Assembly: GCA_015222915.1 (NCBI GenBank)
Contig: JADFWE010000348.1
Span: forward strand, 1-8,116
Origin: Pseudomonadota bacterium
GTDB taxonomy: Bacteria > Pseudomonadota > Gammaproteobacteria > SZUA-229
Length of the DNA stretch: 8,116 nucleotides
Direction of reading: 5' to 3'
Position 1 is the first letter of the stretch; each line of letters starts with the position of its first letter. Below the pieces are notes generated by a model that saw only the letters and a program-made list of their open reading frames with translations, ran no database searches and was not told the origin of the DNA. The position numbers were made by a program, and so were the translations under genes. Positions 1 to 7,105 of the stretch are shown piece after piece.

Positions 1-52
1 AAAACTAAAAGCTTTTCCTCGGCGTCTCTGCGCCTCGGCGGTGAAGTTTTTT
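1..52. repeat. Dispersed intergenic repeat element, right-hand end
   Basis: The stretch holds the octamer CCTCGGCG twice (17-24 and 33-40) around a GGCG/CGCC inverted pair (21-24 with 31-34). A perfect palindrome AAAAGCTTTT lies at 7-16, and outer arms AAAACT (1-6) and AGTTTT (45-50) are complementary, followed by a T run to 52. Read on the minus strand it gives the pseudo-peptide KNFTAEAQRRRGKAF. From memory, this resembles a peptide often seen where a widespread non-coding repeat in environmental bacterial genomes has been mistranslated as the end or start of a gene. The element probably continues to the left of the window. The hairpin plus T run could also act as a transcription terminator for an upstream gene, but the GC stem is only four base pairs, so that role is weak. 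Confidence 0.5.
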
Positions 53-235
53 AATCCTTGTGGATGTCGCCTTTGTGTCAGAAGCGGGTTTTCATGTCTT
101 CTGAAATGAAAAACTTTATCCATCAACTATACTGAAATAACGCTGCAAGTAATGCCGTCTTTCAGGCTGTTGCTTATGCTGCTTACCACCCTTGATTTAT
201 TGTTTTATCAACCCAGATTTTAGACAGGCCCATCT
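53..235 (+). other. Leader region upstream of the kinase gene
   Basis: No ORF of note is seen on either strand. A TATACT hexamer at 128-133 could be a -10 box for the kinase operon, but no acceptable -35 lies 16-18 bases upstream, so no promoter is called. A possible Shine-Dalgarno core ACAGG lies at 224-228, seven bases before the TTG start at 236. An in-frame TAG at 221-223 excludes any longer reading frame for the kinase. Confidence 0.4.
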
Positions 236-2713
236 TTGAAGAAGTCGCAGAACAAACAGTTTGAAGAAACGCGACATCCGTCACAGGGGCAGCCACTCGA
301 TCAGCATCGCCGGCTTTATTTTTCAGTTTTTATCCTGCTGTGTTTTCTGCTGGCTGTACTGTCTTCGCAGAACGGTACCGTGCGTTGGCTGGATGCGCAG
401 ATGTTCCATTTTGCCAGCTACCTGCTACCGGCCCAGTCGGAATCAAATGATTTTCGTGTCATCCAGTTAGATGAGGCGCGTTTGCAGAAACCGGAAGGCG
501 TTCGTGAATTTCGCTTTTTTTTACGCAAGCTGCGAAAAGCAAAAGTGGCTGAAGTCGTCTGGTTGAGTGATGATTTTCCGCAGATGGATTATGTGCCGGT
601 TGATGATGATAAAGAAGGTGATAAAGCTGCGTCTTCAAAGAAGGTCAGGACGAAGACGAAAGCAAAAACAAAAAAATCCGTTGCTGGTGCTGCTAACGGT
701 GCTGATGAGGAAGAGGGTATAAAGTGGCGGCCAACGCAGGGCGAACGAAACAAGCTGGCCTGGATGCTGGAAAATCAACATGTATTTTTAACGCAGTATA
801 CCAACGTCCCGCAGCAGCAGAATCACATCGCTTATGGTGAATCGCTGCTGTATCAGGATGGCTGGCGGCGATATATACCGGCCGTATTTTTACCGGAAAT
901 AAAGACATTCAGGGTGACCAATACGCAGTTGCCGTACCGGGTGTATCCTTTTGATCCGCAGCTGTCCGATGAGCAGGCGCTGATCTGGTACGACGAGGGC
1001 AGAGCCTTTTCTTTGCCAGGCTTGACCCTGGCGGTGTTCAGCCGATACCAGAACAGTTCAAAATTGCACTGGAGTGAGACGGGTGAGATAAGCCTTGATG
1101 GAATGAGTGTTCCCGCTGGCCTGTCAGGTAAAGTCTTTAACTATTTTTCTGCATTGACCGGGCGTCATACCGTAATCGACATACAGTCATTGCAGCAGGC
1201 AGCCGACAGGCCCAGGGATTATTTTAAAAACAGGATAGTGCTGATCGGTCAGGATGTGAATCGTCTGCAGATCCTGGCGGACTCGCTCAGCAGTCTGCAG
1301 ATGGGTGTCAGCTACTATACGCCGGCCGAGAGCTGGTGGATGCTGCCAGCGATGCTGGCGCTGGTGGTTATCTATCTTCTCTGGCTACTGCCATTGCTGT
1401 CGAAGCAGAGCGGGCTGTTCCTCGGTGCGTTCCTGGTGATGGGGATCATTTCAGCACAGCCGGTATTGCTGATACTGAAGGGTATCTGGTGGCCGACGAT
1501 CAATATACTGCTGCTGATGCTTATCGGGCAGCTGGCGGTGTACGTCTACATATCCGGCAAGGTTATATTGGACTGCCTTGTCAAAAAACAGCATGACGCA
1601 TGGTTTCAGCTGGGGCATTACCAATATGAGAAAGGGGATTACGAAACAGCGCTGACCAGTTTGTTGAAATGCGGAGCGGAAGAAGAGGTGCTGGCTGATC
1701 TGTACGAGATCGGTCTCAGTTTTGAGCGCAAGCGGCAATATGATCGCGGTCTGCAGGTCTATTCCGAGATCAGCAGCCGACAGAAAAATTATAAAGACAT
1801 CGAAAAACGTATCAGATCAATCATCGGTTTTTCCTCAACGAAGACAAAAGTGCTGTCACCGAATCAGCAGAAAACGCTGGTGATGTCGCAGATGGAGATG
1901 CCGGAACTGGGCCGCTACAAGATCGAGAAAGAGCTGGGGCGTGGCGCGATGGGCGTAGTCTATCTGGGGCTGGATCCCAAGATCAACCGTAAGGTGGCGA
2001 TCAAAACACTGGATTACTCGCAGTTCTCAGACAAAGAATTAAAGTCGCTGAAGCCACGGTTTTTCCGTGAGGCAGAGGCAGCGGGTCGTTTGAGCCATAA
2101 TAATATCGTTACCGTATATGATATGGGCGAAGAGCCGGATTTTGCTTTTATCGCCATGGATTTTGTCGAAGGTGTGCCGTTGTCTGATTATGCTACGGCC
2201 GATAACCTGCTGCCTGTTTCAGAAGTTTACCGCATCATACAGATCGTCGCTGAAGCGCTGGATTACGCGCATAAGAAGAGCATCGTGCATCGCGATATCA
2301 AACCTGGCAATATCATGTACAACCCGAAAGACCGGCAGGTAAAGATCACCGACTTTGGTATCGCGCGTATCACCGATTCGGTTAAAACCCGGACCGGCAG
2401 TTTTCTGGGCAGCCCTTCTTATATGGCGCCCGAACAGATGACCGGTGCTCACGTCGATGGCCGTGCCGATATCTATTCGCTGGGTATCACGTTCTATCAG
2501 CTGCTCACCGGACGTCTACCGTTTAAGGCTGACAGTCTGGCCAACCTGGCCTATAAAATAACCAATGAAAATTTTAAACCGGTGCGGGAAGCTCGCCCGG
2601 ATCTGCCTTCCAGCGCCACGCGAATCATCAATAAAGCATTGCAGAAAAAACCGGAAAAACGCTATGCCACCGGTATCGAGATGGTGAAAGTCTTGCAGCG
2701 TGAAACCTTCTAA
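236..2713 (+). CDS. CHASE2-sensor transmembrane Ser/Thr protein kinase
   Basis: A membrane Ser/Thr kinase expected to sense an extracytoplasmic signal and phosphorylate cytoplasmic proteins. Domains in order: short basic N-terminus; membrane helix about 27-44; CHASE2-like sensor about 70-350, ending in the typical strand KNRIVLIG (331-338); three membrane helices about 368-388, 393-415 and 419-440; a TPR-like helical linker about 454-525; kinase domain 561 to the end at 825. All kinase hallmarks are present: glycine loop GRGAMG (568-573), VAIK lysine K590, HRDIKPGN (685-692, catalytic D687), DFG (706-708), and an activation segment with Thr718, Thr720 and Ser722 before APE (731-733). It is therefore an active RD-type kinase of the Hanks (PknB-like) family. 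An odd lysine/acidic low-complexity stretch at about 122-160 interrupts the sensor. The TTG start is chosen because an in-frame stop lies at 221 and it precedes the first membrane helix. The gene ends in three consecutive TAA codons (2711-2719). The signal and substrates are unknown. Confidence 0.93.
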   Translation: MKKSQNKQFEETRHPSQGQPLDQHRRLYFSVFILLCFLLAVLSSQNGTVRWLDAQMFHFASYLLPAQSESNDFRVIQLDEARLQKPEGVREFRFFLRKLRKAKVAEVVWLSDDFPQMDYVPVDDDKEGDKAASSKKVRTKTKAKTKKSVAGAANGADEEEGIKWRPTQGERNKLAWMLENQHVFLTQYTNVPQQQNHIAYGESLLYQDGWRRYIPAVFLPEIKTFRVTNTQLPYRVYPFDPQLSDEQALIWYDEGRAFSLPGLTLAVFSRYQNSSKLHWSETGEISLDGMSVPAGLSGKVFNYFSALTGRHTVIDIQSLQQAADRPRDYFKNRIVLIGQDVNRLQILADSLSSLQMGVSYYTPAESWWMLPAMLALVVIYLLWLLPLLSKQSGLFLGAFLVMGIISAQPVLLILKGIWWPTINILLLMLIGQLAVYVYISGKVILDCLVKKQHDAWFQLGHYQYEKGDYETALTSLLKCGAEEEVLADLYEIGLSFERKRQYDRGLQVYSEISSRQKNYKDIEKRIRSIIGFSSTKTKVLSPNQQKTLVMSQMEMPELGRYKIEKELGRGAMGVVYLGLDPKINRKVAIKTLDYSQFSDKELKSLKPRFFREAEAAGRLSHNNIVTVYDMGEEPDFAFIAMDFVEGVPLSDYATADNLLPVSEVYRIIQIVAEALDYAHKKSIVHRDIKPGNIMYNPKDRQVKITDFGIARITDSVKTRTGSFLGSPSYMAPEQMTGAHVDGRADIYSLGITFYQLLTGRLPFKADSLANLAYKITNENFKPVREARPDLPSSATRIINKALQKKPEKRYATGIEMVKVLQRETF

Positions 2714-2717
2714 TAAT

Positions 2718-2755
2718 AAGAGGTTCCCTGGTAAATGGTCAGGGGAAAATTTTGA
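2718..2755 (+). promoter_or_regulatory. Kinase/exported-protein junction: mini-ORF, hairpin and SD
   Basis: This 38-base spacer is dense. A six-codon ORF MVRGKF begins at ATG 2735 and ends at TGA 2753-2755, overlapping the TTG start of the next gene (2752) as TTGA. An AAGAGG motif at 2718-2723 could serve its initiation, although the 11-base spacing is long. The arms TTCCCTG (2724-2730) and CAGGGGAA (2740-2747) can pair with one bulged G around a nine-base loop. The second arm contains AGGGG (2741-2745), the apparent Shine-Dalgarno of the downstream gene. Ribosomes translating the kinase end or the mini-ORF could open the hairpin, giving coupled translation. The pairing and the ORF are seen directly; the regulatory role is inference. 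Confidence 0.35.
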
Positions 2756-3912
2756 TCTTAAAAGCATTATTGTGTAGAAAAAACACGTCACGATTGACGG
2801 TAGCCTCTTTTTTGCTGTTAACGGTATTTTGTACTGCTGCCTATGCAAAACCATTTCCTGTTCATTCCGAGGTAAGCATAACGAACGGCGACTGGTTTCC
2901 ATTGCCTGCTGAGGATATGAAAGCGGCTGCGGCAGATACCGCTTTGGCCGAGCTGACCAAGGGTGGTTTGTTTTCGATCACAGAGGCTGAAAAGAAAAAT
3001 AAACTGGCACTGGTTATCTCTTTGATCGGGCCGGCAGAGACAGCAAAACTGACCATCAGTGTCAGTCTGAAGGGGCAGCCGACTTATATATCAACTGCCT
3101 CGATATCGGTTCATGATATGGATTATCAGGGGATCTATAATGCCTTCGAACATATAGGCAGGGTGGCAGCGCAACGCTTGAATGATAAGACCGAGGCGCT
3201 CGTTATAAAACCGGCCTGGCTCGAGCAGGTGAAAGCGCTGCCGCCATCGAGCGAGCTCCCGTCTGTCGCCAGTGTTAAAAACAAGGCACCTTCTGAGGTG
3301 CCTGTAGCAAATGATAAAGAATTGCAGGCTCTCTATGATAAGGCGCAAAATCTGAAGCGCAAGTATCAATACAACAGAGCACGTGTATCGTTTGAGCAGT
3401 TGGCGGCTGCCAGTGGCCCGGGCAGTAAGCGTTTAAGCCTGTTGGCAAAAGACGAACTCAAGTATGGACTGACCGTTTTTGAAGCCAGGCAATCGATGGT
3501 GGCGATGGGCGCGGGTGATCCGAATATTATTTCAAAATCGATCAGAAATGCTGAGAACCTTTATCGACAGATACTGGCAGAAAACAGCGACAGTCTCGAA
3601 CGCACGCGCGAAGCGCATTCCGCTCTGGATAATTTATCGGTAAGCCGAAATGCGCTGAAAAATGTATTGCGCATGCAGACGATGCTTGCCGCCGGCAATG
3701 TCAGGGTGAGGCTGCAGCAGGAAGTGATGATGACCGGTGAATGTCCCGATAAAAAACGCACCGAGACTTTTGCCGATGATATGTATACCGACGTAAGCCT
3801 GAAAAGTGTTAACAAGACAGAGGGAGAGACCCGGTATGTCTTTGCAGATAATAAAACAGGAAGTCCCTTTACCCTGTTATGTGCTGATTACCGGATAACC
3901 CTTGTTAACTAA
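2752..3912 (+). CDS. Exported protein of unknown function, kinase partner candidate
   Basis: I do not recognise the family. A Sec signal peptide is clear: basic n-region to residue 14, hydrophobic core 15-30, and an AYA site at 30-32 giving a mature protein from K33. No lipobox cysteine sits at the cleavage point, so the protein should be soluble and periplasmic. Residues about 38-145 look like an alternating strand/helix domain whose strands (about 85-92, 98-106, 111-120) precede a helix at about 126-145. A Pro/Ser-rich linker spans about 163-188. Residues 188-310 are strongly helical and TPR-like, and the C-terminal part (about 315-386) looks beta-rich. The mature protein has only two cysteines, C331 and C377, which could form a disulfide. 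The TTG start has a good AGGGG Shine-Dalgarno six bases upstream. It lies 38 bases after the kinase gene on the same strand, so co-transcription and a role near the kinase sensor are likely but unproven. Confidence 0.85.
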   Translation: MILKALLCRKNTSRLTVASFLLLTVFCTAAYAKPFPVHSEVSITNGDWFPLPAEDMKAAAADTALAELTKGGLFSITEAEKKNKLALVISLIGPAETAKLTISVSLKGQPTYISTASISVHDMDYQGIYNAFEHIGRVAAQRLNDKTEALVIKPAWLEQVKALPPSSELPSVASVKNKAPSEVPVANDKELQALYDKAQNLKRKYQYNRARVSFEQLAAASGPGSKRLSLLAKDELKYGLTVFEARQSMVAMGAGDPNIISKSIRNAENLYRQILAENSDSLERTREAHSALDNLSVSRNALKNVLRMQTMLAAGNVRVRLQQEVMMTGECPDKKRTETFADDMYTDVSLKSVNKTEGETRYVFADNKTGSPFTLLCADYRITLVN

Positions 3913-3919
3913 GGAACCT

Positions 3920-3948
3920 CAGACCATGTCGATTATGTCTCTGGTCTG
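3920..3948 (+). terminator. Possible hairpin downstream of the exported-protein gene
   Basis: CAGACCA (3920-3926) and TGGTCTG (3942-3948) are perfectly complementary around a 15-base loop, starting eight bases after the TAA stop. No T run follows on either strand, so this is not a standard intrinsic terminator. It may instead protect the 3' end of the mRNA or aid termination by another route. Confidence 0.3.
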
Positions 3949-3966
3949 TCCCTGATATGTCTCTGG
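3934..3966. repeat. 11-base direct repeat, period 22
   Basis: TATGTCTCTGG occurs at 3934-3944 and exactly again at 3956-3966, 22 bases or two helical turns apart. The first copy overlaps the right arm of the inverted repeat at 3920-3948. The identity is seen directly; no binding protein or function is known to me. Confidence 0.6.
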
Positions 3967-3967
3967 C

Positions 3968-4066
3968 TTACAGGTTCAGCAGTTGTCGGATCTTTTGCAT
4001 CGAGATATCGAAAGCTGATTTTATGTAACAGCAGATCTCATTGCATGTGTAACTAAGAAATTCCAT
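3968..4066 (-). pseudogene. Possible small ORF or gene remnant, 32 codons
   Basis: On the minus strand an ATG at 4066-4064 opens 32 codons to a TAA at 3970-3968. AAGGA lies seven bases upstream as a possible Shine-Dalgarno. The same frame stays open upstream to about 4162, giving some 64 codons free of stops but with no further ATG, GTG or TTG. The predicted peptide is rich in residues favouring helix (for example SAFDISMQKIRQLL) and has three cysteines close together. It could be a real small protein, the eroded C-terminal part of a lost gene, or chance. I recognise no family. Confidence 0.25.
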
Positions 4067-4221
4067 TTCTCCATCCTTATCTTGATTGGCTGACGTCCTG
4101 TCAGTTAATTTTCGGCAAAGTGAATAGTAACAATCGATAGCGTTATTTAACAGGGAATCTTGTCAGGCAGAAGCTGAAAATCCTGTAGGAAAAATCTGAT
4201 AGCGGCCGTGCCAGCCTGAGG

Positions 4222-5910
4222 CTATTGATTCTGTTTATCGATCTTCGCCCAGGCGTCACGCAGGGTAACGGTGCGGTTAAATGTCAGATCATCTGATTTA
4301 TTGTCTTTTACAAAATAACCCGTGCGTTCGAACTGGTAGTGGATCTCTTCACTCGCGTCCGCCAGCGAGGCTTCCAGCTTGCAGTTCTTTAAGACGGTCA
4401 ATGATTCCGGGTTCAGGTGTTCGGTAAAATTTTCGCTGGCGGCCGGGTTCGGGTGAGTGAACAGGCGGTCGTATAGATTAACCGTGGCATCGATCGCGTG
4501 TTCTGCTGAAACCCAGTGGATGGTGCCTTTTACCTTGCGACCATCGGGTGACGAGCCGCCTTTTGTCGCAGGGTCGTATTCGCAGATCAGTTCTATGACT
4601 TCACCGTTTTCATCTTTCACGAAATCAGTGCAGGTGACATAGTAGGCGTAACGCAGACGTACTTCACGACCGACGGACAGACGGAAAAATTTTCTCGGCG
4701 CATCCTCGAGGAAGTCGTTGCGTTCGATGTAGATGACCTTGCTGAAGTTGACCGTGCGTGTACCCATCTCCGGCTGTTGCGGATGGTTATGTGCGAGCAG
4801 TTCCTCAGTCAGGTCATCAGGATAATTTTTGATGGTGACTTTAAGCGGGTTAAGTACGCCCATGACACGGGTGGCGTGATGGTTCAGATCTTCGCGTATG
4901 CTGTTTTCCAGTACGGCCATTTCGATGAAGCTGTCTTTCTTGGTAACGCCGATACGGTCGCAGAAGTCACGGATGGCAACGGACGTATAACCGCGGCGAC
5001 GCAGACCAGAGATGGTCGGCATACGAGGATCATCCCAGCCATCGACATGCTTATCTACCACCAGCAGGTTGAGTTTGCGTTTGCTGGTGATGGTGTATTT
5101 CAGCTGTAGCCGGGCGAACTCGATCTGTTGCGGGTGGCAGGGTGTCTTGACCTCATCCAGCACCCAGTCATACAGCGGGCGATGGTCTTCGAACTCCAGG
5201 GTACATAAGGAATGCGTGATGCCTTCGATGGCGTCCGATATGCAGTGCGTATAATCGTACATCGGGTAGATAGGCCACTCGTCACCGGTGCGCTGGTGGT
5301 GCGCTTTTTTGATGCGATACAGTGCCGGGTCGCGCATATTGATATTCGGTGAGGCCATATCGATCCTGGCGCGCAGCAGGTATTTACCGTCCTCGAATTC
5401 ACCGGCACGCATGCGGGCGAACAGATCGAGATTGTCTTCTATGCTACGGTTGCGGTCGGGGCTCTCTCTGCCGGGTTCGGTCAGGGTGCCGCGGTATTCG
5501 CGGATCTCTTCAGCACTCAATGAATCGACATAGGCTTTTCCCTGCTTGATCAGCTCGACAGCATAATCGTACAGCTGCTGAAAATAGTCTGAAGAGTGGT
5601 ACAGTCCGGACCATTCGAAGCCCAGCCACTTTACGTCATCGATGATGGCGTTCACGTACTCGATATCTTCTTTTTCAGGATTGGTGTCATCAAAGCGCAG
5701 GTTGCACTTGCCTTTGAAGTCTTCGGCAACACCGAAGTTCAGGCAGATCGACTTGGCGTGACCGATATGCAGGTGGCCATTCGGTTCAGGAGGGAAACGG
5801 GTCTGCAATGTGCTGTGTTTTCCCGAATCCAGGTCGTCCCGAATAATGCTGCGGATAAAATTAACCGGTGCCTTTAAGTCGGGTGCAGGTGTTTTGTCGT
5901 TATCTGACAT
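4222..5910 (-). CDS. glnS: Glutaminyl-tRNA synthetase
   Basis: Charges tRNA-Gln with glutamine in the cytoplasm using ATP. It is a class Ic synthetase related to GluRS. The 562-residue length matches E. coli GlnS (about 554). The ATP-binding HIGH motif is at 48-51 within [14 protein letters not shown]. The DDTNPEKED segment at 74-82 holds conserved active-site residues, and the family signature [20 protein letters not shown] is at 230-249. The second class I signature appears as TSKRKLN (275-281), the GlnS form of KMSKS. The C-terminal half forms the anticodon-binding beta-barrels, and the typical [13 protein letters not shown] ending is present. No truncation is seen. It is convergent with the exported-protein gene and divergent from birA, so it is probably transcribed alone. 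The ATG start at 5910 aligns with the family N-terminus, but no clear Shine-Dalgarno precedes it. Confidence 0.98.
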   Translation of the reverse strand: MSDNDKTPAPDLKAPVNFIRSIIRDDLDSGKHSTLQTRFPPEPNGHLHIGHAKSICLNFGVAEDFKGKCNLRFDDTNPEKEDIEYVNAIIDDVKWLGFEWSGLYHSSDYFQQLYDYAVELIKQGKAYVDSLSAEEIREYRGTLTEPGRESPDRNRSIEDNLDLFARMRAGEFEDGKYLLRARIDMASPNINMRDPALYRIKKAHHQRTGDEWPIYPMYDYTHCISDAIEGITHSLCTLEFEDHRPLYDWVLDEVKTPCHPQQIEFARLQLKYTITSKRKLNLLVVDKHVDGWDDPRMPTISGLRRRGYTSVAIRDFCDRIGVTKKDSFIEMAVLENSIREDLNHHATRVMGVLNPLKVTIKNYPDDLTEELLAHNHPQQPEMGTRTVNFSKVIYIERNDFLEDAPRKFFRLSVGREVRLRYAYYVTCTDFVKDENGEVIELICEYDPATKGGSSPDGRKVKGTIHWVSAEHAIDATVNLYDRLFTHPNPAASENFTEHLNPESLTVLKNCKLEASLADASEEIHYQFERTGYFVKDNKSDDLTFNRTVTLRDAWAKIDKQNQ

Positions 5911-5946
5911 ATGAGTGATATAAAGCGAGTGAGTTAACAGCCGCGT

Positions 5947-5952
5947 ATTCTA
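5947..5952 (-). promoter_or_regulatory. Candidate glnS promoter -10 box
   Basis: On the minus strand TAGAAT (one mismatch from TATAAT) occurs at 5952-5947. Transcription would begin near 5940 and give a leader of about 30 bases before the ATG at 5910. The best -35 candidate, TTCAGC 19 bases upstream, is poor, so the call rests on the -10 box and its position. Confidence 0.35.
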
Positions 5953-6093
5953 CCGCTGAAATGAAGATCGTGCTGAATTTTTATTCTTCGCGCTCCGGCT
6001 CCGGCAAGCCGTTCTCATGGACATCGTCTGTACTGTACGAAGAGGTCTGCAGAGCCAAAAAAACAGTAAACAGGCATTCGGTAAAACAGGCAC

Positions 6094-6119
6094 TTGCCAA
6101 CTGAAAAAGATTGTATAAT
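6094..6119 (+). promoter_or_regulatory. Candidate promoter for birA-coaX
   Basis: A perfect -10 hexamer TATAAT lies at 6114-6119. Upstream, TTGCCA (6094-6099) resembles a -35 box, but the spacer of 14 bases is shorter than the normal 16-18. With a 17-base spacer the -35 would be CACTTG (6091-6096), a weak match. Transcription would start near 6126 and give an untranslated leader of about 120 bases. Confidence 0.45.
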
Positions 6120-6247
6120 TTTTCACGATCTTTTGAGGCTGCTATCCATTGCATATTTTCATCATTACACCGGGTATGATCGTTGTTTATTTTTTTACCT
6201 TATATTCCAACCTGTTGCAAAATCGACCTGGTTTTATCGAGTGATTA

Positions 6248-7105
6248 ATGGCTGATACTCTGAAAAGTGAACAGCTGCGAGCTTCGCTGGTGCAAAGCTG
6301 CGTGCCGGAGATGGACGTGGTGGTGCATGAGTCCATCGCTTCAACCAATGACTGGGCGTTGCAGCAGAGCAAGGCGGGCAGAGGCCTGCCGTTTGCCTGT
6401 TTTGCCGAAGAGCAGCTAGATGGCAGGGGGCGGCGTGGCAAGCAATGGCTGATGCCTGCATGCTCGAATATCGCGATGAGCCTCGCCTGGCCGTTCGTCT
6501 TACCTGTTCAGCAGATGACTTTACTGCCTTTGAGTATTGCACTGGCCATCGCAGAAACGTTAGAGGCTGTCGGGCTGGAGCAGGTACAGATCAAATGGCC
6601 CAATGATGTTTATGTGCGAGGCAAAAAGATTGCAGGTATTCTTATCGAAACGCAGCCGGTCAGCGGTGAATCTGGTGACAGATGCCTGGCGGTGATCATC
6701 GGTGTCGGTCTGAATTTTGATATGGGTTCACTGTCGGGCGAGCAGCGTCAGTCGCTGCCGCCGTTTACCGATCTGTGTGGAGAGTGTCAGCACCAGTCTG
6801 TCGCCGAAAGAGCGTCACGTGCCGATGTTGCGGTGATGTTGCTGCAACATATTGTTGACCTGTGCGGCCGTTTTCAGCATGATGCAAAACGTAATCTGGA
6901 AAGATTTCGCAGCCATTATGATTTTTGCAGGGATAAGCAGATCATCCTCCGGCTTGATGACGGCCAGCGGTTAGAAGGTACTGCCTGCGGGGTAAATGAT
7001 GATGCTGAACTGCTGGTTTCAGTCGATGGCAGGGAATGCAGGTTTAACAGCGCGGATGTAAGTGTTAAGGCCATGAGTGAGACAATCATGAGCAAGAAAC
7101 CATGA
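6248..7105 (+). CDS. birA: Biotin-protein ligase, lacking the DNA-binding domain
   Basis: Activates biotin with ATP to biotinoyl-AMP and transfers it to the carrier lysine of proteins such as AccB of acetyl-CoA carboxylase. The catalytic core is complete: STN (32-34), the biotinoyl-AMP loop GRGRRGKQW (59-67; E. coli GRGRRGRKW), KWPND (116-120), KKIAGILIE (126-134, with K127 matching E. coli K183) and GVGLN (152-156), followed by a small C-terminal SH3-like domain at about 230-275. At 285 residues it lacks the roughly 60-residue N-terminal winged helix of E. coli BirA, and an in-frame TGA just before the ATG excludes a longer form. It should therefore be a ligase without repressor function. 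The last ten residues (276-285, MSETIMSKKP) come from a DNA tandem repeat and extend past the usual end of the family. It is the first gene of a likely operon with coaX. Its own ribosome binding site is weak. Confidence 0.95.
   Translation: MADTLKSEQLRASLVQSCVPEMDVVVHESIASTNDWALQQSKAGRGLPFACFAEEQLDGRGRRGKQWLMPACSNIAMSLAWPFVLPVQQMTLLPLSIALAIAETLEAVGLEQVQIKWPNDVYVRGKKIAGILIETQPVSGESGDRCLAVIIGVGLNFDMGSLSGEQRQSLPPFTDLCGECQHQSVAERASRADVAVMLLQHIVDLCGRFQHDAKRNLERFRSHYDFCRDKQIILRLDDGQRLEGTACGVNDDAELLVSVDGRECRFNSADVSVKAMSETIMSKKP

Larger units (their letters stand above)
3913..4221. other. Convergent intergenic region with short repeats
   Basis: These 309 bases separate the ends of the exported-protein gene and glnS. 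They contain a 7-base inverted repeat with a 15-base loop, an 11-base direct repeat, and an open minus-strand stretch that may be a gene remnant; each is listed separately. I find no classical GC stem followed by a T run for either convergent gene. The short palindrome TCCTGTAGGA (4181-4190) and the AGCC/GGCT pair at the glnS stop are too small to call as terminators. Confidence 0.5.
5911..6247. other. Divergent intergenic region between glnS and birA
   Basis: These 337 bases hold the promoters for both divergent genes. The glnS-proximal part is GC-rich and contains a tandem hexamer CTCCGG CTCCGG (5993-6004). The birA-proximal part from about 6055 is AT-rich, with a T7 run at 6190-6196. There is no ORF supporting a detached BirA helix-turn-helix domain, and an in-frame TGA at 6242-6244 lies two codons before the birA start. 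Confidence 0.5.

Noticed and set aside
192..211. TTGAT and ATCAA inverted pair resembling an FNR/CRP-type operator before the kinase gene
   Set aside because: The spacer is ten bases, whereas FNR sites have four (TTGAT-N4-ATCAA); the arms are short and the region is AT-rich, so chance is likely.
2767..2775. LLC at residues 6-8 of the exported protein as a lipobox
   Set aside because: It precedes the hydrophobic core rather than following it, so it cannot be a lipoprotein cleavage site.
2516..2902. 128-codon minus-strand ORF across the end of the kinase and the start of the next gene
   Set aside because: It overlaps the conserved kinase C-lobe and the signal peptide in antisense, with no supporting start context.
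4213..4223. AGCC-TGA-GGCT palindrome at the end of glnS as a terminator
   Set aside because: It overlaps the stop codon, has a four-base stem and no T run on the minus strand.
4777..5109. 110-codon plus-strand ORF inside glnS
   Set aside because: It lies opposite the conserved glnS coding sequence and shows no start signal or recognisable motif; it is a shadow of the real gene.
5993..6021. GC-rich CTCCGG repeat and nearby GCCG as a terminator or riboswitch upstream of glnS
   Set aside because: It lies upstream of the likely glnS promoter, pairs only over a few bases and lacks a T run or any known aptamer pattern.
6175..6180. TATGAT as a second -10 box for birA
   Set aside because: No acceptable -35 lies 16-18 bases upstream (the sequence there is CATATT); the nearest TTGCAT is 20 bases away.
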